Positions 34,851-44,543 of a stretch of DNA of 64,000 bases are shown here, one piece after another. The number at the start of each line of letters is the position of its first letter. Within the stretch, counting starts at the first letter, position 1. The notes under the pieces are model-generated. The model was not told where the DNA came from, made no database searches, and saw nothing but the letters and a program-made list of their open reading frames with translations. A program made the position numbers and the translations under genes. The stretch is from Pogostemon cablin (lineage: Eukaryota; Streptophyta; Magnoliopsida; Lamiales; Lamiaceae): assembly GCA_023678885.1 (NCBI GenBank), contig CM042982.1:3534001-3598000 (forward strand), written 5' to 3'.

Positions 34851-35945
34851 GAGTATTGTTATTTACACACCCCTTTTATTAAATACAACTATTTTATTAA
34901 CTAAATATCCCTTTTTAATTTTTAACTTTATTATATACACACCCCTTAAAATCTCAAAATTATCCCTTTAATTTTACGGTTATACACCACCGAAATCAAC
35001 CACTCAATTTTATAAATCTAAATGTAAATTCCTCAAATAAAATAATGAAAATAAATATCCATTATTCTATAATCCAAAGAAATATAAACGCGTGTTGCTT
35101 GTAATAATTAAAGAATAGTTTAGTTTATTTTAACATTTAATATCCTTCTTCTATATTTTTTTTATCGTTGTCTAAAAAAATTTTCAGTTTAATTATATTA
35201 ACTAATTACTAGATTTTTTTAATTAATCTGACATAACATTTTTTAAAAAATTTACTATAATTTTTTTAATTGATAAGTACTCAAACATAGATTTAATTTA
35301 ATTTAATTCATTATTTAATTAAATAGATTTTTTAAAATACTTTAAGAAAAATTAATGATATGAATATTTATTTTTTCAAGATAAAAATAATAAGTGGTCA
35401 AGAAAAAGTGAAACCGAACAATTAAATTATTTATAAATAATTATAAGAAAAATAAAAAATTTATAATATTTTAATAAAAATTGTACCTTGTAAATAAAAA
35501 ATTTTCAATTGATTCTTCTCTAAATATTTCGTAAAATAATATAATACTTTAAATATAAATTCATCACTAAAGAAGAAAGTGATAATTTTTTCCATAAAAA
35601 ATAAGATAAAATACATAATATATTTTAATAATTAATAAAATATGTCTATTTTAATTATAAGAAAAATAATTATTACAAGTTTGTCTCAATTACGTGTCGG
35701 GTTAATGACGAACGATTTCTTTTATTTTCTTAGGAATGTATATTAAACGTATAAAATGTTTTTTAGATTTTTTAATAATATAAAAATGGAGGGTTTATAA
35801 AATAGAAGGAAGTATATATTTAAAATACTTCATAAATATATAAGGTGTGTTTTTAATAAATTAAAGATAATTTAAACTTTTTAAAGATATTAATTTTAAT
35901 ATTATAATTATGGAATGTGTATTTAATAGGAAGAGGTGAATTTGC
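34851..35945. mobile_element. Mutator-like non-autonomous element, 'ACACACC' family copy 2
   Basis: The left end gagtattgttatttacacac is nearly the same as that of copy 1 at 15884. The right end, read inverted, contains tattaaatacacattcc. The flanks ttttgttta (34842-34850) and ctttgttta (35946-35954) form a 9-bp duplication with one mismatch. The interior (1095 bp) is AT-rich and non-coding and shares the leading motif cacaccccttttattaaata with copy 1. Confidence 0.75.
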
Positions 35946-36719
35946 CTTTGTTTATCATAACAAAGAAATACACGGCAAATTATTCTTTCTTATAATTTTT
36001 TATTATGAATTTTCGAAAAATATTAGGAGTATTATATCATTAAAAGAATACAGCTAAGTGGAGTAATATTTACGCTATACTACATATTCATATACTCCTT
36101 CAAACAAAAATATGCATTTGTTTTTTACACGTAAATTAATGAGTAAAAAATATTTGCTTTTTGTATGTAGATTAAAGAGTAGAATGGAAACTATCCTATA
36201 AAAATTTAGTGGAATCGGATCCTAAAATCACATTCATATATCCAATGAATCTCGTGGGTTAACGGAAGGACAATTCACTACTATCTCCACCACTTTTGCG
36301 CGGTCCGCCATTGACAGCCCACCACCGTCGACAGACCACCACCACAATTCACTGTTTGCACTCCGCACTACGCCTTCTGGCCGTCGGATCTTTCATCAAT
36401 TGCTATCGTCGCTCAACCTCTTTCCCGTCCTCACCGTGAACCCGAATTCAAGCTCCTGTTGTCGTGCTGCCCAGTCCCAATACCCACGATATCGGAACTG
36501 GATCCCCTTCTCACCCAACATGCCCCATTGTTAATTCCCTTTTCTTCCCGAAGTTCATTTCCTTGGAGAAGACAATCCAATTTCCAATCCTCTTTGTAAC
36601 TCCATAGATTTATAGAGCGACCTTGAATATCTCTTTGTCGATTGAAATCACTTCAACCTTTCTCGCTCTCCCCCCATCCCAAATCTGCATTCGACAGATC
36701 AAATTTGGGAGAACTCTGC

Positions 36720-37020
36720 CCCCCATTACTGGTCAGAGGGTATACAAATTCATAGAGGTCGCAGAGGTGGCAGATATATTGGAGAGTAGAGGGAAGGGCG
36801 AGAACGTGGAGTATCTGGTGAGGTCAAAGGACGGTAGGGTGAACGAGTAGGTGAAAGGGCGATTCGTGGCGGTGGATCTGGTGAAGGATTTCGAGACGAG
36901 ATTGGAATACACATGGTTGATCGGAGGGAAGGGAAGGGGGGAAGGTGGAGTATCTGGTGAAGTGGAGCGACATTGAAGAAGCTATGAACTAGCGGAGAAA
37001 GTGGATCCTGGTCTGATCAA
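36720..37020 (+). pseudogene. Fragment of a chloroplast SRP43 (CAO) gene, chromodomain region
   Basis: Reading right from about 36740 the sequence encodes a chromodomain-like stretch (EVAEVADILESRGKGENVEY, then LVRSKDG), a TAG at 36848-36850 where the family has Trp, and then VKGRFVAVDLVKDFETRLEY. Further on (about 36948-37020) lies VEYLVKWSDIEEA and, after a frameshift, AEKVDPGLI. The order matches the C-terminal chromodomains of cpSRP43, the stromal chaperone that delivers light-harvesting proteins to the thylakoid. A stop, a deletion between the two chromodomains and a frameshift make this a pseudogene. GC-rich DNA upstream (36290-36680) may be the decayed 5' part but was not identified. 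Confidence 0.8.
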
Positions 37021-37029
37021 CCTGAACAC

Positions 37030-37868
37030 TCAATCACTTAATCCTCCCTCAGGTCACCAAATTCAACTGCTAATTAGATAAGACTCAAGAAACATGAGAT
37101 TACTTTGTGAGAAACTTGAACTAGGGCTCTTGAGTTATCTGGGTAAATGGGAATGTGAAACAGAGGAGAAAATTGCCATTAGCATGTTGAATTGAAATGC
37201 TTGGTGGATCTGAGACATAGGTGGTGATGATGATTGAAACGTATTGATGGTGAAGATTGATGAATCGGGTGAGGAGTTAAACTGAGAAATCGGCAGCGCC
37301 CTCTTGATTCTTGGAATCTTTGCATTTTTGGCATACATAGATTAAGATTAGATCGAATTCCATATGATTGATGTTTGTTTTGAGTTTAAAGTGATTTAAT
37401 AAATCAGTGAATAGTGTTATTTTATATTTGTTATGTTTGTTTTAGATTTAAGTAGGGTAGGTTTAAATTTTATGTCAAATCAAGTATTAATTGAGGTGAG
37501 ATAAGAGATCAAAGTAAGAGAGAAAAAAGAAAAAAAAAATATTAATTGAGAAGATATAATGTATGGTAGGGGTGAGTAAGTGTTAATAGGGTTAGTAGAT
37601 GTATATAGGGTAGATTTAAGGAGATTTAATAAATCTAGACCTGGGTTATTAAACCCAAATCAAACATGTCCTTAGGAAATATAAAAATATAAAGTAATGA
37701 TAATTGTGAGAAAAATGAGCGACAAATTTGAAATTAAAGTAATTTTTGAGATTGTTAGATAAAGTGATATTTTCTTTTTGGGGTATGAAATGTTTTGTGG
37801 GACAAATAAATGAGGAAAATATGAAAGATTTTATGAGACATAGGGAATATTAAAGTTACACTACATCT
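37030..37868. other. Intergenic DNA, no gene recognised
   Basis: The segment 37030-37360 has gene-like composition but no frame with family similarity. The remainder is AT-rich. Confidence 0.4.
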
Positions 37869-37870
37869 TA

Positions 37871-38073
37871 TTCCCTCTGTCCCGTCCAAATGTCACTGGT
37901 TGTTTTTTGTGCGTAGATTAATGAGTATTATTATTTTATGTGTAGTGAGTAATTGTATTAGTTGTGAGTGTTAGGCCACATGTGGTACTCTTTTACCAAA
38001 AATGTTAAATGAGGACATTTGGATGAGACGCCCAATATAATAAAATAGTGACATTTCGGTGAGACGAAGGGAG
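37871..38073. mobile_element. Stowaway-like MITE
   Basis: Left end ttccctctgtcccgtccaaa and right end ggtgagacgaagggag are inverted; subterminal tgtcact and agtgaca pair as well. TA flanks both ends (37869-37870, 38074-38075). Length 203 bp. Confidence 0.8.
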
Positions 38074-38778
38074 TATTAACTTACTTTTTACATTATATAT
38101 TCATCAATCCCAATAATTTTATTTAATTTTTATATTTTATTTATCATTCTCAACTTTGTTATTTATTTTTTCTTTTAATTATCAATTTAATCTTATTTTT
38201 CTTATATAGTATATGAAGTATTAAAAAAATACATATTTTAATCTTTATACTTCATACTTGTAAAAACGGGTATCACTGTATGGTAGAGAATATTTTTTAA
38301 TCTTCTACACATAGAAATCGGCATAACTAAGTGACATTTATGGAGTAATTCATTCTAAATAGATGTTTCACGACATTTTATTACATAGTACTTGGTTTAA
38401 TGTCAACAGAATAATCCTGTAAGTATCATATTTACTTTGATATATGTGGAGTCCTTCGTCAAAGTCTATGATTTAGAATTTATGATAGTACTAAATAATC
38501 CATATTCATCTGGAAAATAAATTTGTTTATATGCATGACTCACCTTGATTTATTTAGGAAAAATAGATTTTTTTGTCCGCTAACTTTGTCAAATTTTGAA
38601 TTTAGTTCATAAGTTTTTCACTTTTTGAAAATTGTCCATTATATTTGCACAATTTTGAAAATCGTCCATTATATTTGAAAATTTTGAAAATCGTTCATCA
38701 TATTTACCAAATTCAACAAAATCATCCGTTTCAACAGTTCATTAGCAGGTTATTCTAAAAAATAAAAATAAAAATATG

Positions 38779-38779
<1 letters not shown>

Positions 38780-38851
<72 letters not shown>
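38780..38851. repeat. (AT)n microsatellite, about 36 units
   Basis: Uninterrupted AT dinucleotide run. Confidence 0.98.
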
Positions 38852-38852
<1 letters not shown>

Positions 38853-38896
38853 TAGTATTTTTAAAAAAATAGTCTCCACTAAAAATTTATATTATA

Positions 38897-39107
38897 CTAT
38901 CTCCGTCGGCCCGAAAGAAGGCACGTTGATTAAGAAGTATTGTTATTTAATGTGTAGTGGGTAGTTGTATTAGTGGGAGTGTGAATCCCATATTTTAATT
39001 GTATTAGTGGGTGTGTGTGAATCTCATGTGTGTAAAAAAGGAAGTGACCCTCTTTGGAACGGACGACCAAAATGGAAAAATACCCTCTTTCGAGCGGACA
39101 GAGGAAG
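38897..39107. mobile_element. Stowaway-like MITE nested in 38557-39416
   Basis: Left end ctatctccgtcggcccgaaa and right end tcgagcggacagaggaag are inverted; TA at 38895-38896 and 39108-39109. Length 211 bp. Confidence 0.75.
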
Positions 39108-39499
39108 TATCAATATTTAGTCAAATTTGCTCCACTTTAGTAATGAGATTAATATTATTTGTTTGATATACGGAAGTGAAAAATTAAAAGTGAGATAAAA
39201 TTGGTTAAATAAAAATATGATATATATTAATTGGGGTGAAAATATTCAAATGACCTGCCATAGCAGGTCAAATGACCAAAATGTTGAATTTTATAAAGTT
39301 AATTGACTAATTTCAAAATTGTTATAAAATTAACGGACTAATTTCAAAATTAAAAAAAATTAATGGACTAATTTTAAAATAAATATAAGTTAGCGGACGA
39401 AAAAATCTATTTTCTCATTTATTTATCTTGAAACAAATGTGTTGTGTACAACTCAAGTAATTATGTGGAAAATAAAATAAAATAGATATTGGTAAACGA

Positions 39500-39718
39500 T
39501 CAAGTGGTAGAGGGGAGGGTGGAAAGACCTTCCAACTGAGCTTAGTTGCTGTGGGGTGGGGGTTCGAATCCTGCATTTGGCATGGATTTGACCCCTTGCA
39601 AGTACAAGTTAAACAGTGAGCCCTCTTTATAAGTCATTCCTGCAATTTACATTCTCCATCAATTAATTCTCGTGGCAGGGATAGTGGGGCCCTAATAATG
39701 GGGTAAATCATTATATAA
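39500..39718 (+). mobile_element. tRNA-derived SINE, copy 2 (5' damaged)
   Basis: From caagtggtagaggggagggt (39501) onward this matches the SINE at 21101-21337, including the B box gggttcgaatcctg, tttggcatggattt, cagtgagccctct and a 3' end near taataatggggtaaatc. The first bases of the element are missing or diverged, a short deletion lies near 39635, and no clear target duplication is seen, so this copy is older. Confidence 0.85.
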
Positions 39719-39755
39719 AGGGGTGGGGTGGGGTGGGGGGTGGGTTTTGGGGTGT
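39719..39755 (+). other. G-quadruplex-prone G tract
   Basis: Five or more runs of three to six G separated by single T or short loops (ggggtggggtggggtggggg and beyond), immediately after the SINE. The pattern fits an intramolecular G-quadruplex. Confidence 0.75.
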
Positions 39756-39759
39756 TGAG

Positions 39760-40973
39760 TCATCAAGTTAAGGGGGTAGCTCCCCTCCCTTCCCCCAATA
39801 TTGCAGAATGCAGAGGTACCCATCGATAGAGACTGATTGGACGTGTGGCCTTTGTTTTCTTCCGCTCCTCTCTCCTCGTTGTCATCTGTGATTTCTCTAT
39901 CATATCCGCTTTTACAGAACTACCCCTCCATTTATTTTATTATTTTTATTTTCCCATTATTATTATCCAATAAAATTTTAATACTCCCCAATAAAGTTTG
40001 TTTTACTAAAAGGAAATACGAATATATATTTAAAGTGATTGTCAAAATAGTAAAATGAATATGTTTAGATTGACCCAAGGTAATATATTCTAAAGGATAA
40101 GGTCTTTTATTAGACATTGTTTATTTGTGATGTGTCTATTCATTATTAAGGTATTATTATTAGAAATATATAAAAATATGAGTTACTAAAGTTTATGAAT
40201 CATACTACATTAAAGTATGATTTCAAAATTCCATAACAGATTTTTTTTTATACTCTGATAGAGAATCATACTTTTATACCTTAAAATTACTCCACTATAA
40301 TGTTTTTTTTTATTATATTTTAATTTTTCGTTTTAATTTGTTTTAAATTAAAATTAAAATTTCATTTTATGTCAAGTTGAGTACATACAAAATATTTAAT
40401 TATTCTATATAGACTACACACAAAATACTAATACAACTATTTACTTCACAATAAATATTATTTCTCACACATCACTATATATTAGAATATTAATATCTCT
40501 TAATCTATGTGTAAAAAATAAATATAAATAAAGTACGGAGGGAGTATACCTTAGGTAGATGTATCTCATGAATCATCTCATGTATAATCGTGCTCCATTT
40601 CGAATGCAGAACATTCACATATTTGGAAAATGAGTGAAATGTGCAAACTTAGTGCATGATATAGAATTCAGATTTTACTCCTTAATAAAATATAATACTA
40701 TTACTTTTTACATCCCTCTTGTAAATAACAAATTACTTGTTACTGTTACTAATCTCAATTACAATGTGAATTATTTATAATAGGAGTATAATCTAAATTA
40801 AATACTCCATACCCATTTTAATCTTTAAGTATTGACCATCTCATTTCAATATTTACATTTTGTCTTTTTATCTCAATAACAATGTGAATTATTTATATTA
40901 GGAGTATAACATAAATTAAATATTTTAAACCCTATTTTAATCTTTACATATTTTTATTTTGGACATTTCATTT

Positions 40974-40975
<2 letters not shown>
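39760..40975. other. Intergenic AT-rich DNA with MITE remnants
   Basis: A Stowaway-like right end (gtacggagggagta) lies at about 40532-40546 without a clear partner. The phrase aatgtgaattatttata with taggagtata occurs twice (about 40760 and 40880). No gene. Confidence 0.4.

Positions 40976-41054
<79 letters not shown>
40976..41054. repeat. (AT)n microsatellite, about 39 units
   Basis: Uninterrupted AT dinucleotide run. The minus-strand Ile-Tyr open frame here is only this repeat. Confidence 0.98.
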
Positions 41055-41057
<3 letters not shown>

Positions 41058-41945
41058 ATGAGATCAATAAAAATAGTTAATATATCTCTATGAGACTCAC
41101 ACGCGTAAAAAAAAATTATGTTTCTTAATAATAATTTTTTATATATTAAAGAATAATAATAGTTGAAAATAAATTTTAAGTTTGAACATTTTTCACATAA
41201 GTGTAAGTGTTTGTATAAAACTATTAATTCATGGTATAAATTTACTACTCCCCGTTCCATTTCAAATGACACACTTTTTATTTTGGGTTGTCTTACAAAA
41301 ATTTGCACTTTTCTAAAAAAGTAAAAAGTCAAACACAATCACCCTTCCCCATACACTTTATTTAAAAAAAACACCCCTACCTAACACACTTAACATATTT
41401 TATCATTTATTTATTACAAAAAATTTCATAATATCACTAAAAGTTATCAATTTCTTAATTTCCATGCCGCGAAGGGGATGCAGACTTTCCTGGTAAGTAG
41501 TGAGTATATATTATTGCCTATTTGTAAATTCAAGGCCTATATTAATTAGTTTTTGTATATATTAAAGCTCTTAATTAATTAAAAATAATAATTTAGACCC
41601 CAAAAATTGTCAAATTTTCAACCTTTGCATATGTTTTTTTTTTTAATATTCGTGTATCTAATACTACTACACCATTTTATTAATTTAAATTAAAAAAGTT
41701 GGGAAGAAGGGCAGTTTAGTAAAAGAAAAGGAAGTTCCAGCCTAACAAGCAAGACGCATCGTTATAATCCCCATCAAGCAATCAGGCTCCTCTTCCCATA
41801 CACAAGAATCTCTCCTTCTCTCTCTCCTCTGCATAGTTTTCTACACGCTTCATAATCGTCAGCCTTTCTCTCTCCTCCCCTTCTTTCTCTCTGCTGAGTG
41901 ATAGCTCTGAACCCTCGCTGCTTTTACTCTTCCCCTATCAACATT
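41055..41945. promoter_or_regulatory. Upstream region and leader of the HD-Zip gene
   Basis: The first 600 bp are AT-rich; a Stowaway-like left end (ctccccgttccatttcaaat) starts at about 41250. From about 41800 the DNA becomes CT-rich (ctccttctctctctcctctg), typical of a plant 5' leader, and leads to the upstream ORF at 41946. Confidence 0.45.
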
Positions 41946-41981
41946 ATGCTCAACACCACTTTCTTTCGTCACAAGCCTTGA
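41946..41981 (+). CDS. Upstream ORF in the HD-Zip leader (11 codons)
   Basis: The only ATG between the CT-rich leader start and the main start opens a frame encoding MLNTTFFRHKP and stops at TGA 41979-41981, 92 nt before the main ATG at 42074. HAT5/ATHB1-type HD-Zip I genes are known to carry a conserved peptide uORF that represses translation of the main frame. Whether this peptide belongs to that class was not checked by alignment. If conserved it would make the HD-Zip protein level subject to translational control. Confidence 0.55.
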   Translation: MLNTTFFRHKP

Positions 41982-42073
41982 AATTGATCTCTACTGCCAC
42001 ACTGACTCCCAACTCTTTTTTGGCTCTGCCTGCTCATTTCCTGTCCAAATTCTGTGTTTTCAGCAGAAAAGTT

Positions 42074-43311
42074 ATGGAGGGTGGAGGGGTTTACCATGAT
42101 TCTCGCATGCCCAACAACAATGAAAGGCTTCCTTGCTCTTCCGATTCTCTCTGGCCTCCCAATTCTTCCCCTTCTTTTCATGGTAATTTCATTTCATCTT
42201 CTCTTCTTCCTTGTTGTTGATGAGATGATCTTCTTGCGCATTTGTTTGGTAAACTTGTTGAAAAGTTGTGCTCTTTTTTGCTGTTGTGCAAATGACTTTG
42301 TGGTGTTTGATTTATTGCCTGGCTGAGAAAAGTAGCTTTTGGATATCAACTGTTGATACTGTTCCAACATTGGAATCCAATGATGAATACCCCTTTTTGG
42401 CTGTTATGATTGAAGGTGTTGAATAGCAACCGTGTGTTGTAAATGTAATTGCTCTGTTTCAGGTTCTGCATCCATGGTGAGCTTCGAAGATGCTCGAGGA
42501 GAAACCAACACTGAGAAGCCCTTCTTTTCGAAGCTAGAAAATTGCGCTAATGACGACTTCGACGGTTGTTTCCACCCGCCGGAGAAGAAACGCCGCCTCT
42601 CCTCCGATCAAGTTCAGTTTCTGGAGAAGAGCTTCGAGGTGGAAAACAAGCTCGAACCAGAGAGAAAAATCCAGCTCGCTAAAGAATTAGGGCTTCAACC
42701 GAGGCAAGTAGCAATCTGGTTCCAGAATCGACGAGCTCGGTACAAGACGAAGGTTCTAGAGAGAGAATACGATTCCTTGAAATCAAGCTGCGATAAACTG
42801 AAATTAGACTACGACAATCTGTTCAAAGAGAACGAGAAGATGAAGAACGAGGTATCAAAATTTCCATTCGAAATTTCGAATTGGGGATTTTTGACCTAAT
42901 AAATCATTTCTCACCATCAGTTCTTCGTGTTCATCATAACAGGTGAAATCACTGACGGTGAAACTGGTTCAGAGAGAGAAATTAACGATGAAACTGGAGC
43001 CATCATCAGAGAAGCAGTTTCTCTCTCTAGATTCAATCACAAACGCTGCTGCAGCGAGCTCAGCGAAAAGCGACGTATTCGATTCGGAAAGTCCACATTA
43101 TGCAGATGGAAATCATATAGAGGCTGCAAATTCTTCCCATGTGGTTGAATCTGATTTCTCGCAGGACGAAGATGATAATCTGAGCAGGAAGATTCTGCCG
43201 TCGATATGCTTTCCGAAGCTGGAAATTGAATGCTATGATGATTTACAGCCAAATTCCTGCAACTTGGGATTCCCTGTTCAGGATCATGGCACTTGGTTGT
43301 GGCAATACTGA
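42074..43311 (+). CDS. HAT5: HD-Zip class I transcription factor, HAT5-like
   Basis: Three exons (42074-42182, 42463-42851, 42943-43311) join in frame to 288 residues. A homeodomain (about 77-133; PPEKKRRLSSDQVQFLEKSF to WFQNRRARYKTK) is followed at once by a leucine zipper with heptad positions L135, L142, L149, L156, M163 and L170, and an acidic tail ending GTWLWQY, like the aromatic C-terminus of HAT5-type factors. DNA-contacting Gln124 and Asn125 are intact. Homeodomain position 46 is Ala (Ala120), as in class I, but position 56, usually Trp, is Tyr130. It would bind CAAT(A/T)ATTG as a dimer in the nucleus; class I members act in growth and environmental responses. A single upstream ORF precedes it. 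The in-frame TTG extension to 41978 is not a start. Confidence 0.92.
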
Positions 43312-44289
43312 GTTAATCTTTCTTTTGTGTTGCATTCTACTCGCAATCATCTGTAGATAATGTTGAGGTTTAATAATCAAAGCTGTTGCAAGAATTATAT
43401 ATGCCTGCATTTCTTCATCTTAATTCTGCAATCTTTATGAATCTTCATTAATTATAATTACTATGAAGAATATTAGTACTGGATTGGGTTGATTTGATTA
43501 TACTTAATAGTACTTGTTAATTAATTAACCTTCTACAAATTGTCGGCTGGAAAGCGAACTTCTAGCTGATCGACGTTGTTTAGCAAAAGCTTGTTTCACT
43601 TAAATTCTAACTAATCAAGATTTTTTAATGAGCAATGTTATTTAGATTACTCCCATCAATTTCGTTCGATCAAAGAATTTCTTACCTCGATACAATAAAA
43701 ATATGTAGCAGGTATACAGTACCATTTTGCATTTTGAGCTTTCACTCCTAAGTGCATCGATTTCACCTCTATTCAAAATATAAAATAATAATCACTCCGT
43801 TATGTTTATATACATCTTTCATTTTCAGTCATCTCAAATATTTTAGCGTGTTCTATTTTTTTTATCGGACAAAATTAGTTGTTAGAATATTTAGTAGTTA
43901 GTTAATCAATCACTTATAAAACATTCTTTCTCCAAGTCTCATTATTACTCCTCACATATTCGTTACCAAAGAAAATCGAACCTGGATCATTCACCTTAGT
44001 AAGGATCACCTTAATTAGTTATTTTTGCATGTTCTATTAAAATAAAAATACATTATAATCTTACCAATTCCTACGCCTAGATTAAAAAATCTCATTTAAC
44101 TGTTTTTACTCACATTAAGAATATTATTATTTAATATTTAGTGAGTAATTGTATTAGTAGATGTGTGAACACATATTTTAATTATATTAGAAGGTGAGTG
44201 TGGGCTCCATGCTTTTAAAAAGATATATGAAACCAGGAACGGACGCATAAAATGAGAATAACATACTCTTTAAATCGGCTTACACTTTA
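43312..44289. other. 3' flank of the HD-Zip gene and intergenic DNA
   Basis: Likely 3' untranslated region to about 43450, then AT-rich sequence with fragments resembling Stowaway interiors (gtgagtaattgtattagtag, about 44138). No gene. Confidence 0.4.
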
Positions 44290-44541
44290 TCTTTCCCATC
44301 CCGTGTTAACGTTTACGTTTGCTTTTGCTCGTAGATTATGAGATATAATATTTTAATGTGTTAGTGAGGTGAGAGAAAAATATTTATGTAAAGTGTGTGG
44401 TTAAACATAGTGTTGTGTGTGAGTCTTACATGAATAATTAATTGTTTTGTGTGGGTCCAGCTTGATAAAAAAGAAAACGTAAATATTAACTTGGGATAAC
44501 TGAAAATGAAAAATATAAACCTTAACTTGGGATAGAGAAAG
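44290..44541. mobile_element. Stowaway-like MITE
   Basis: Left end tctttcccatcccgtgttaa and right end ttaacttgggatagagaaag are inverted; TA at 44288-44289 and 44542-44543. Length 252 bp. Confidence 0.65.
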
Positions 44542-44543
44542 TA

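Larger units (their letters stand above)
38557..39416. mobile_element. Mutator-like element, 'GTCCGCTAACTT' family, carrying a Stowaway and an (AT)n tract
   Basis: A perfect 9-bp duplication, atttattta, flanks it (38548-38556 and 39417-39425). The ends are inverted for about 30 bp: left includes tagatttttttgtccgctaa, right read inverted includes tagattttttcgtccgctaa. Imperfect internal repeats of ttgaaaatcgtcca occur near the left end. A Stowaway-like MITE (38897-39107) and a 72-bp AT tract lie inside. No transposase. Confidence 0.85.

Noticed and set aside
40973..41338. Minus-strand open frame of 121 codons
   Set aside because: Much of it is alternating Ile-Tyr from the (AT)n tract; the rest has no family features.
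41978..42073. In-frame N-terminal extension of the HD-Zip protein
   Set aside because: It begins with TTG, not ATG, and the first ATG in frame is 42074.
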